Assembly (NCBI RefSeq): GCF_002201475.1
Contig: NZ_CP021422.1
Span: 2,790,001 to 2,854,000 of the forward strand
DNA length: 64,000 nucleotides
Origin: Acutalibacter muris
GTDB taxonomy: Bacteria; Bacillota; Clostridia; Oscillospirales; Acutalibacteraceae
Reading direction: 5' to 3'
Shown here: one piece after another, positions 56,821 to 64,000 of the stretch
Layout of the letters: each line of letters begins with the position of its first letter
Numbering within the stretch: the first letter of the stretch is position 1
The notes under the pieces: model-generated
The model's input: only the letters and a program-made list of their open reading frames with translations
What the model was told of the DNA's origin: nothing
Databases searched by the model: none
Translations under genes and position numbers: made by a program

Positions 56821-59322
56821 TTGAAGCTGCCCAGGATAAGGATAGGGCGCACCGGCGCCTGTATCCTGTTTGTATGCGTTTTCTTTTTCATTTATGTGTT
56901 ACAGCTGGCCAACTGGCAGCTTATAAACGGCAATCTGTATCTTCAGGAGGCCATGAGCAACCGCACGGACGCGGTGGAGATAAGCGCCGCCCGGGGCGAG
57001 ATACTGGACCGGGACGGCAATGTGCTGGCCGGAAACCACACGGTATACGAGGTCATCTATAACGCCCTTTATATGGACGACTCCCAGCGCAACTCCACTA
57101 TTCTGGAGGTCACCGACCTTCTGGAGGAGCGGGGGGAATCCTGGCGGGACCTCCTGCCCATAGAGCTGGACGAGGAGGGGAACTACCGCTTTAAGGAGGA
57201 CGGCAGCGAGGAGGACGACGAGGTCGGAGACCTGAAAACCTTCCTGAACCTGGCGGACTACGCCACCGCCGACGACTGCATGGAGGAGCTCTCAAAGCGC
57301 TACCACTACCAGGGCCACTCCAAGGAGGACACCCGCACGGTGGCCTCCGTAAGGTACTGCATGACCTCCGAGAACTTCTCCATATACGAGCCCTTTGTCA
57401 TAGCCTCCGGCGTGTCCCCGGAGACGGTGGGGGTTTTCGGGGAGTACCAGGACCGCTGGCAGGGCATAGAGACCCGGGTAAGCGTGGAGCGGTACTATCC
57501 CGACGGCACCATCGCCCCCCATATCATCGGCTATACCTGGACTATAGACGACAAGACCTATGAGGAGATGGAGAAGAACGGCCGGATATACGACAGCGAA
57601 AAAAACGTGGCCGGGTACAAGCCCGACGAGAAGATAGGCTCCGTGGGGGCCGAGGCCGCTTTCGAGGAGGACCTGCGGGGCACCAGGGGTCTTAGGGCCG
57701 TGTTCACCGACGAGAACGGCGACGTGGTGACCACCGCCATCAAGGAGCAGCCCGAGCAGGGCCACACCGTCCGGCTGACCCTGGACTCCAATATGCAGCG
57801 GGTGACGAACCGCTCCCTGGAGCAGAACATAAAGGCCAACAAGAACACCGGCCTGAAGGGCGACGACCGGGCCCACGACTGCCGGGCGGGGGCGGCGGTG
57901 GCCATCGACCTTGAGGACTTCGGGGTGCTGGCCTGCTCCTCCTACCCCAGTTATGACGAGAACCTGTACCTTACGGACAGCGACTACCGCACAGCCGCCC
58001 TCATGGACGAGGACCAGTCCCTTTTCTGCCGGGCCCTCAACGGCGTATACGCCCCCGGCTCGGTGTTCAAGCCCATGGTGGCCATCGCGGGGCTTCAGGA
58101 GGGAGTCATGAGCGACGGCGACGGTCTCTATGACTGCGACGGCCCGGGCCTTGTGGGCGTGTTCGAGTACCATGACCTGAAGCTGCACTGTACCGACAAG
58201 CACGGCTGGGCCAACCTGTACGAGGCCATCGCCGGGTCCTGCAACTGCTACTTTGCCAAGCTGGGCCTGGACCTGGGCATAAAGCGTCTTGACGCCTACG
58301 CCAACTATTTCGGCCTTGGGTCCCTGACCGGGGTGGAGCTCTCCGAGTCCGTGGGCAATATGACCAGCCCCCAGAGCTATCAGCAGATACACAGCGAGCG
58401 CGGCGATGAATGGACCGACGGCAACACCGCCCAGGCGGCCATCGGTCAGGCGGACAACTGGTTTACCACCATGCAGCTGGCCGCCTATACGGCCACTATC
58501 GCCAACAACGGCGTGCGCATGAAGGCCCACTTCCTGGAGGAGGTCACCGACTATTCCCGCCAGGATCTGGTGCGCCGGTACGAGCCCGAAGTGCTCTACG
58601 ACGCCATGCTCTCCCCCGAGGCCCTCGGGGTGGTGCGCCAGGCCATGATACAGACCTCCCTCACCGGCACGGCCCGCCGGGTCTTCTCAGACTACCCGGT
58701 GGCCGTGGCCTGCAAGACCGGCACGGCCCAGACCTCCGGCCTTGACTGGGAGGACGGCGGCACCGAGGAGAACATCAGCTTCATCGCCTACGCCCCGGCC
58801 GAGGACCCAAAGATAGCCGTGGCCGTGGTGCTGGAGCACGGCCGCTCCGGCTCCTACGCCATGAACGTGGCAAAAGATATGCTGGACTACTACTTCGGGT
58901 TCTACACCTGGGACAAGGAGGGCAATAAGTTCGACCAGGAGGGCAATCAGGTGGACGACGAGGGCAAGATAATAAAGACCAAGGAGGAGCTTGATAAGGC
59001 TAAGGCCAGCCCCTCCCCCACCCCCACGGAGGGCCCTGAGGGCGGCGATAACAAGGGGACCGGAGAGACCGAACCCACGCCCACACCCGCTCCCAAGCGC
59101 GGCAGCGATATCCCGGACCATATCTTTACCGGCGGCTCTGTGCCCGCAGATAACCCGGAGGAGGGCAGCTCCCCCGAGCCGGCCCCGACGCCGGCCCTTG
59201 ATACGCCCTACTATACCGGCGGCGCGGCCCCGACCCCCTCGCCCTCCCCCGCCCCCGACGGCAGCGGCGAGGACGGAGACGGCTCCGGGGACAACGGAGA
59301 CGGATCAGGAGACAGCTCCTAG
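56821..59322 (+). CDS. mrdA: Penicillin-binding protein 2 (elongasome transpeptidase)
   Basis: An 833-residue class B PBP. One N-terminal helix (ACILFVCVFFFIYVLQLANW), a pedestal domain (ISAARGEILDRDGNVLAGNH), and a transpeptidase domain with Ser in APGSVFKPMVA, SCN in AGSCNCYF and KTG in ACKTGTAQT. It cross-links peptidoglycan during elongation. After about residue 690 comes a low-complexity tail of Pro, Thr, Glu, Gly and Ser with PTPTEG/PTPTPAP repeats, probably outside the cell. Start is a TTG at 56821, 8 bp after AAGGAGG; the GTG at 56812 lies inside that site. Confidence 0.94.
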   Translation: MKLPRIRIGRTGACILFVCVFFFIYVLQLANWQLINGNLYLQEAMSNRTDAVEISAARGEILDRDGNVLAGNHTVYEVIYNALYMDDSQRNSTILEVTDLLEERGESWRDLLPIELDEEGNYRFKEDGSEEDDEVGDLKTFLNLADYATADDCMEELSKRYHYQGHSKEDTRTVASVRYCMTSENFSIYEPFVIASGVSPETVGVFGEYQDRWQGIETRVSVERYYPDGTIAPHIIGYTWTIDDKTYEEMEKNGRIYDSEKNVAGYKPDEKIGSVGAEAAFEEDLRGTRGLRAVFTDENGDVVTTAIKEQPEQGHTVRLTLDSNMQRVTNRSLEQNIKANKNTGLKGDDRAHDCRAGAAVAIDLEDFGVLACSSYPSYDENLYLTDSDYRTAALMDEDQSLFCRALNGVYAPGSVFKPMVAIAGLQEGVMSDGDGLYDCDGPGLVGVFEYHDLKLHCTDKHGWANLYEAIAGSCNCYFAKLGLDLGIKRLDAYANYFGLGSLTGVELSESVGNMTSPQSYQQIHSERGDEWTDGNTAQAAIGQADNWFTTMQLAAYTATIANNGVRMKAHFLEEVTDYSRQDLVRRYEPEVLYDAMLSPEALGVVRQAMIQTSLTGTARRVFSDYPVAVACKTGTAQTSGLDWEDGGTEENISFIAYAPAEDPKIAVAVVLEHGRSGSYAMNVAKDMLDYYFGFYTWDKEGNKFDQEGNQVDDEGKIIKTKEELDKAKASPSPTPTEGPEGGDNKGTGETEPTPTPAPKRGSDIPDHIFTGGSVPADNPEEGSSPEPAPTPALDTPYYTGGAAPTPSPSPAPDGSGEDGDGSGDNGDGSGDSS

Positions 59323-59429
59323 AGACAAGAGTTGGCTTAACGGCCAACTCTCACAAAAAAATATTTAACAAAGTTCGCCCCGCAAATTTGTGCAGGGCGA
59401 ATATAATTTCAAAAAAGCGTGTTTTGTTT

Positions 59430-59458
59430 TTGACAAATCACGTTCTATGTGGTAAGAT
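59430..59458 (+). promoter_or_regulatory. minD-like gene promoter
   Basis: TTGACA (59430-59435), 17-bp spacer, TAAGAT (59453-59458). Confidence 0.7.
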
Positions 59459-59480
59459 GTATGATAAGGCGGTGTTCAGC

Positions 59481-60263
59481 ATGGGAATTGCAACGGTAAT
59501 CACCTCTGGAAAGGGCGGCGTGGGTAAATCCACCGCCGCCGTGGGCCTTGGCCGGGCGCTGGCCGCCCGGGGCCGCAGAGTCCTTCTGGTGGACTGTGAC
59601 GCGGGGCTTCGGGGCCTTGACAGGCTGTCGGGCACGGAGAGCGAACTGGTATACGACATCTCCGACGTGGTCTTTGGCCGGTGCTCCCCCGCACAGGCTA
59701 TCTATCCCTGCCAGGAGGCCGGGGACAGGAGGGCCGAGAACCCGGAGGACGACTCCCGGGGGCTGTTCCTGCTGCCGGCCCCGGTCCGGGTGGAGGATAT
59801 GGTGCGTCCACCGGTGATGCGGCGGCTGATACCCCTTTTAAAGCGATACTACGACCATGTGCTGCTGGACTCCCCGGCAGGGGTGGGCATGGGGTTCCAG
59901 TCGGCGGCCTGCGCCGCGGACAGAGCCCTGGTGCTCTGTGGTCCGGACCCAGTGTCCGTGCGCAGCGCGGCAAGGGTGCGGCTGCTTTTGCAGCAACTGG
60001 ATATTAAGGATATGCGGCTTATAATCAACCAGTTCGATCGGGGCCTTTTCCGGGCGACCGGGGCCTATAGCGACCTGGACGGCGTTATCGACGCGGCGGG
60101 CATACAGCTCTGCGCCCTGGTGCCCCTGGACCACAGCCTTGCGGCGGCCCTTCTGCGGGGTAAACCCGCGCCGGAGAGTTCCCCGGGGAGGCTGGCTTTA
60201 AGCCGCGCGGCGGCAAGGCTTGAGGGGGAGAGCGTGCCCATGCCCGCATGGTATCTCGGCTAG
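59481..60263 (+). CDS. minD: MinD-like septum-site ATPase
   Basis: A 260-residue deviant-Walker ATPase: ITSGKGGVGKSTAAVGLGRA at the N-terminus, LLVDCDAGLRGLDRLSG switch I region, and DHVLLDSPAGVGMGFQSA as the Walker B/switch II part. It lies after mreBCD-mrdA, as MinD often does, and would position the division site. No minC or minE is visible. A C-terminal amphipathic helix typical of MinD is not obvious (ARLEGESVPMPAWYLG), so a related ParA-like role is possible. Confidence 0.8.
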   Translation: MGIATVITSGKGGVGKSTAAVGLGRALAARGRRVLLVDCDAGLRGLDRLSGTESELVYDISDVVFGRCSPAQAIYPCQEAGDRRAENPEDDSRGLFLLPAPVRVEDMVRPPVMRRLIPLLKRYYDHVLLDSPAGVGMGFQSAACAADRALVLCGPDPVSVRSAARVRLLLQQLDIKDMRLIINQFDRGLFRATGAYSDLDGVIDAAGIQLCALVPLDHSLAAALLRGKPAPESSPGRLALSRAAARLEGESVPMPAWYLG

Positions 60264-60330
60264 GAGATAGGGCAAATTTTAGCATATTTTTATATAAATA
60301 TGTATTTTTTATAACCGGGAGGAGTTCATT

Positions 60331-60729
60331 ATGCACATTGCATTAACTGCCCACGACGCAAAGAAGGAACTGATGGTACAGTTCTGCATTGCCTATTGCG
60401 GCATACTCAGCCGCCACTCGCTGTGCGGGACGGGCACCACCGGTAAGATGGTCTCTGAGGCCACAGGGCTCAAATTGCAGCGCTTTTTAAGCGGGCCCCA
60501 GGGCGGCGACCAGCAGATCGCGGCCAGGATATCCTGCGACGAGATCGACCTGCTGCTGTTTTTTAGGGACCCTTTGAACCCCCAGTCCAACGAGCCCAGC
60601 GCGCTGAACCTGCTGCGGCTGTGCGATATGCACAACATCCCCGTGGCGACGAATATAGCCACGGCCGAGGTGCTTATCCACGGGCTGGAGCGCGGGGACC
60701 TGGACTGGAGAGACTTTGTGAAGCCGTAA
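60331..60729 (+). CDS. mgsA: Methylglyoxal synthase
   Basis: A 132-residue MgsA. It converts dihydroxyacetone phosphate to methylglyoxal and phosphate, a bypass of lower glycolysis. Signature pieces: [25 protein letters not shown] with the phosphate site, [15 protein letters not shown] containing the catalytic Asp region, and [19 protein letters not shown] precedes the ATG. Full length. Confidence 0.96.
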   Translation: MHIALTAHDAKKELMVQFCIAYCGILSRHSLCGTGTTGKMVSEATGLKLQRFLSGPQGGDQQIAARISCDEIDLLLFFRDPLNPQSNEPSALNLLRLCDMHNIPVATNIATAEVLIHGLERGDLDWRDFVKP

Positions 60730-60754
60730 TAACGAGGGAGCGTTAAATATAAAT

Positions 60755-60880
60755 ATGTCTGAGAGCTCCAGGCTCATAATCGGTCTGCGCGAAAAGGGCT
60801 GGACCGGCACTGAGATAGCCGGCTTTATCCTGTGGATAGAGACCGGCGACGAAAAGTACCGGCCGAAGAAGGCCGAATAA
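60755..60880 (+). CDS. Conserved-looking 41-residue protein upstream of hisS
   Basis: MSESSRLIIGLREKGWTGTE then IAGFILWIETGDEKYRPKKAE. Short, helical, with Trp residues and a charged tail; no membrane segment. GAGGGAG lies about 15 bp before the ATG. Similar small ORFs of the form RLIIGLREAGW...FLxxIESGDExY are familiar from related Clostridia as uncharacterised proteins. It lies 25 bp after mgsA and 37 bp before hisS, so it is likely in their operon. Function unknown. Confidence 0.6.
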   Translation: MSESSRLIIGLREKGWTGTEIAGFILWIETGDEKYRPKKAE

Positions 60881-60916
60881 TTTAACAGTAATATGCAATA
60901 GAAAGAAGTTATAAAA

Positions 60917-62203
60917 ATGAACCTGATAACCAAAGCCCCCAAGGGCACCCAGGACCTGACCCCCGAAAAGACCCGCCGATGGCAGGCGGCGGAGCAGGTG
61001 CTCATAAGCGAGGCCCGGCTCAACGGCTTCGGCGAGATACGCACCCCGGCCTTTGAGCACACGGAGCTGTTCCAGCGGGGCATGGGCGACGTGACCGACG
61101 TGGTGGAAAAGCAGATGTACACCTTCGAGGACAAGGGGGGGCGCTCCGTCACCCTGCGGCCCGAGGGCACGGCGGGAGCCGTGCGGGCCATGCTGGAAAA
61201 CGGGCTCTATAACGCCGGATACCCGGTGAAGCTCTACTATAACCTTCCCTGCTATAGGTACGAGAAGCCCCAGGCCGGGCGTATGCGGGAGTTCCGCACC
61301 TTCGGCGTGGAGGTCTTCGGCGCGGCGGAGCCCCTAGCGGACGCACAGATAATCGCCATGGCCATGTCGGCCTTCAAGCGCCTGGGCCTTGAGGACGTGG
61401 GGTTGCAGCTAAACTCCATCGGCTGCCCGGAGTGCCGCAGGGAGTACCATAAGGCCTTAAAGGACTATTTCACGGCGAATAAGGACAAGCTCTGCGATAC
61501 CTGCCTGTCAAGGCTTGACCGCAACCCCCTGCGCATACTGGACTGCAAGAATCCGGAGTGCAAGGAGCTTGCGAAGGACGCCCCGGTGATAACCGACTAC
61601 CTCTGCGCGGACTGCCGGGAGCACTTCGGCAAGGTGCAGGAGTATCTGACGGCGCTGGGGATAGAATACGAGCTGGACCCAGGCCTGGTGCGGGGCCTGG
61701 ACTACTACACCCGCACGGTGTTCGAGTTCCCCTCAAAAAGCCTGGGCTTTGCTCTGGGCGGCGGCGGGCGTTACGACGGCCTGGTGGAGGAGATGGGCGG
61801 CAGCCCCACGCCGGGGCTGGGCTTCGGCTTGGGTATGGACAGGATAATGCTGGCCCTGGAGGAGGGAAGGGTGGAGTTCCCGGAGGAGGATAAGTGCGAG
61901 GTCTACATCGCCGCCATGGGCGATAAGGCCCAGGTAAAGGCCCTGGCGCTCACAGACACCCTTCACCGCTGCGGCATAACCGCCGACTGCGATATCTGCG
62001 GCCGGGGCTTAAAAGCCCAGATGAAGTATGCCGGTAAAATTGGCGCGAAGTTCAGCATGGTGCTGGGGGAGGACGAGCTGGCCTCCGGCATGGCCGCGCT
62101 TAAAGATATGTCCAGCGGCGAGACCAAAAAGGTCCGCGTCGGCGAGGGCTTTGTGGACGACTACCTGACCTTCTCCACAGCCCAGGACGATCTCAGTTTT
62201 TAA
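60917..62203 (+). CDS. hisS: Histidyl-tRNA synthetase
   Basis: A 428-residue class II synthetase. Motif 2 region CYRYEKPQAGRMREFRTFGV, the HisA signature LVRGLDYYTRTVFEF, motif 3 GLGFGLGMDRIMLAL and the C-terminal anticodon-binding domain are present. Four Cys pairs (CPECR, CDTC, CKNPEC, CADCR) in the insertion may bind zinc, as in some Clostridia enzymes. aspS follows by 19 bp, the usual order. Confidence 0.97.
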   Translation: MNLITKAPKGTQDLTPEKTRRWQAAEQVLISEARLNGFGEIRTPAFEHTELFQRGMGDVTDVVEKQMYTFEDKGGRSVTLRPEGTAGAVRAMLENGLYNAGYPVKLYYNLPCYRYEKPQAGRMREFRTFGVEVFGAAEPLADAQIIAMAMSAFKRLGLEDVGLQLNSIGCPECRREYHKALKDYFTANKDKLCDTCLSRLDRNPLRILDCKNPECKELAKDAPVITDYLCADCREHFGKVQEYLTALGIEYELDPGLVRGLDYYTRTVFEFPSKSLGFALGGGGRYDGLVEEMGGSPTPGLGFGLGMDRIMLALEEGRVEFPEEDKCEVYIAAMGDKAQVKALALTDTLHRCGITADCDICGRGLKAQMKYAGKIGAKFSMVLGEDELASGMAALKDMSSGETKKVRVGEGFVDDYLTFSTAQDDLSF

Positions 62204-62222
62204 ATATTTGGAGTGATTTGAT

Positions 62223-64000
62223 ATGCTCAGAACACATAACTGCGGCGAGCTCCGTCTGGAGAACGCCGGGGAAACCGTCACCCTCTGCGGCTGGCTGGAG
62301 AACCTGCGCGAGGTGGGCGGCGGCATAGCCTTTCTGGTGCTTCGGGACTTTTTCGGCACCACCCAGGTGGTCCTTGAGACCCCGGAGCTTCTGGCTCAGG
62401 TAAAGGCCCTTAATAAGGAGACCACCATCTCCGTCACCGGCACCGTCCGGGAGCGCACCAGCAAGAACCCAAAGCAGCCCACCGGGGACATAGAGATAAC
62501 CCCCACAAAGCTAGAGGTGTTGGGGCGCTGCCAGTATAACGAGCTGCCCTTCGAGATAAACTTCTCCCGGGACGCGGACGAGTCCCAGAGGTTAAAATAC
62601 CGCTATTTAGATTTGCGCAACCCCAACGTGAAGGGCAATATCGTCCTGCGCAGCAAAGTCGTCTCTGCCCTGCGCCGGGCCATGGAGCAGGAGGGCTTTT
62701 TGGAGATAACCACCCCCATTCTGACGGCCTCCTCACCCGAGGGCGCCCGGGACTACCTGGTGCCCTCCCGCAAGCACCCCGGCAAATTCTACGCCCTGCC
62801 CCAGGCCCCCCAGCAATTCAAGCAGCTTTTAATGGCCTCCGGCTTTGACAAATATTTCCAGATAGCCCCCTGCTTCCGGGACGAGGACGCCCGTGGCGAC
62901 CGCTCCCCCGGGGAGTTCTACCAGCTGGACATGGAGATGGCCTTCGCGGGCCAGGAGGACGTGTTCAGGGTGATAGAGGCGGTGCTGCCGCCGGTATTCA
63001 GGGACTTTGGCGTATACGGCCAGCGTGTCTCTGAGGGGCCCTTTAAACGTATACCCTTTTTGCAGGCCATGGAGGACTACGGCAGCGACAAGCCCGACCT
63101 GCGCATAGACTTACTTATCAAGGACGTGACAGAGCTCCTCTCCGGCTGCGGCTTTGGGCCCTTTGAGGGGAACGTGATAAAAGCCGTACCCGTTTCCGGC
63201 TGCGACCTGACCCGCAAGGCCATCGACAAGCTCTGCGCTGAAGTGGAGGTTCAGACCGCCCAGAAGACCTACTGGTTCAAACTGGACGAGAAGGGCGAGA
63301 TCGCCGGGGGCATAGCCAAGTTCATAAACGCCGACCCGGCCCTCTGCGAAAAAGTGAAAAGCGAGCTGGCTTTACAGCCCGGCTCTCTGGTGATGCTCTC
63401 CGCGGGCAAAAAGGCTGTGGCCCAGAAAACGGCGGGCGTGGCGCGTAAGCTTTTAGGCGCAGCCTGCCCCGGGCATATGGACGAAAAGCAATACGCGCTA
63501 TGTTGGATAGTGGACTTCCCCATGTACGAGATAGGCGAGGAGAGCGGAGAGCTCCAGTTCGGCCATAACCCCTTCTCCATGCCCCACGGCGGCAAAGAAG
63601 CCCTCCTGAAGGCCGAGCGGGGCGAGCTGGACCCCCTGGACATCAGGGCCTGCCAGTATGACCTGGTGTGTAATGGTTATGAGCTTGCCAGCGGGGCCGA
63701 GCGGAACTACGACCCGGAGATAATGGTGAAGGCCTTCGAGCTTGTAGGGCTTTCTGAGGAGGACGTGCGGGGCAAGTTCCCTGCTATGTACAACGCCTTC
63801 TGCTATGGCGCGCCGCCCCATGCCGGGGCCGCCCCGGGAGTGGACCGGCTGATAATGCTCCTCACGGGGGAGACCTTCATCCGGGAGGTCATCGCCTTCC
63901 CCATGAACCAGAGCGCCCAGGACGTGATGATGGGAGCTCCCTCGGCTGTCACCGAGGGCCAGCTGCGGGAACTAAATATAGCCGTCACAAAAGCGGAGGA
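62223..64000 (+). CDS. aspS: Aspartyl-tRNA synthetase (3' end outside window)
   Basis: Open from ATG at 62223 to the window end (592 codons). N-terminal OB-fold (TVTLCGWLENLREVGGGIAF, VLRDFFGTTQVV), class II core with motif 2 (FRDEDARGDRSPGEFYQLDM), the bacterial GAD insertion (63020-63480) and the FGHNPFSMPHGG segment are seen. It charges tRNA-Asp (and perhaps tRNA-Asn if no asnS exists; not decidable). Co-transcribed with hisS. Confidence 0.96.
   Translation, partial: MLRTHNCGELRLENAGETVTLCGWLENLREVGGGIAFLVLRDFFGTTQVVLETPELLAQVKALNKETTISVTGTVRERTSKNPKQPTGDIEITPTKLEVLGRCQYNELPFEINFSRDADESQRLKYRYLDLRNPNVKGNIVLRSKVVSALRRAMEQEGFLEITTPILTASSPEGARDYLVPSRKHPGKFYALPQAPQQFKQLLMASGFDKYFQIAPCFRDEDARGDRSPGEFYQLDMEMAFAGQEDVFRVIEAVLPPVFRDFGVYGQRVSEGPFKRIPFLQAMEDYGSDKPDLRIDLLIKDVTELLSGCGFGPFEGNVIKAVPVSGCDLTRKAIDKLCAEVEVQTAQKTYWFKLDEKGEIAGGIAKFINADPALCEKVKSELALQPGSLVMLSAGKKAVAQKTAGVARKLLGAACPGHMDEKQYALCWIVDFPMYEIGEESGELQFGHNPFSMPHGGKEALLKAERGELDPLDIRACQYDLVCNGYELASGAERNYDPEIMVKAFELVGLSEEDVRGKFPAMYNAFCYGAPPHAGAAPGVDRLIMLLTGETFIREVIAFPMNQSAQDVMMGAPSAVTEGQLRELNIAVTKAE

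Noticed and set aside
59329..59350. GAGTTGGC/GCCAACTC hairpin after mrdA as a terminator
   Set aside because: The following sequence on the plus strand is an A-run, not a T-run, so intrinsic termination there is not supported.

Overview
The window looks like chromosomal DNA from a GC-rich Gram-positive anaerobe of the Clostridia, most like the Oscillospirales (Ruminococcaceae/Oscillospiraceae). The basis is Shine-Dalgarno sites of the AGGAGG type, consensus sigma-A promoters with 17-bp spacers, a HydS/HndA-type [FeFe]-hydrogenase gene cluster, an L10-leader ribosomal operon, a PotABCD operon and a Mre/PBP2/MinD block. No species can be named from the sequence alone.

Layout. 1-4.3 kb (minus): part of a hydrogenase-associated operon (GHKL ATPases, DRTGG proteins, a PHP protein, a sensory-type [FeFe]-hydrogenase-like protein and a NuoE/HndA subunit). 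4.3-8.3 kb: serC, serA, a PHP-family phosphatase and a MazG-like protein; serA to mazG is flanked by two inverted copies of a small type I toxin-antitoxin-like module. 8.7-12.3 kb: csoR-copA with a copZ-like chaperone in frame at the end of copA, then three tandem small proteins. 12.3-17.8 kb: a Cys-rich unknown, marR-flavin reductase, HAD phosphatase, mutarotase, dtd and an acyltransferase. 17.75-18.03 kb: a compact par/fst-like toxin-antitoxin locus. 18-22.2 kb: potABCD with a long structured leader. 22.4-27.3 kb: rpmG-secE-nusG-rplK-rplA and rplJ-rplL with its L10 leader. 28.28 kb: a tRNA with CAT anticodon.

From about 28.4 to 46.0 kb lies an accessory region between that tRNA and a tRNA-Arg(ACG). 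It is a mosaic: a recombinase fragment, an AT-rich NACHT (STAND) ATPase likely to be a phage-defence protein, an IS5-family element, two inverted copies of an S-layer-homology (SLH) gene flanking a solute-binding lipoprotein plus a chemoreceptor, decayed HepT/MntA, MFS and phosphatase genes, a Panacea-domain/membrane-protein pair that looks like a toxin-antitoxin or defence module, a phage lysis cassette (amidase, two membrane proteins), a truncated plasmid/ICE replication initiator, and the C-terminal end of a tyrosine integrase beside tRNA-Arg.

46.1-64 kb is again ordinary core genome: a GH13 glucan hydrolase and glycogen phosphorylase (minus), then zapA-like, U32 peptidase, dut, mreBCD, mrdA (PBP2), minD-like, mgsA, a 41-residue protein, hisS and the 5' part of aspS (plus). 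The most interesting signals are the three small antisense-regulated toxin loci, the Panacea and NACHT modules, the unidentified potA leader RNA and the copA-copZ in-frame arrangement.
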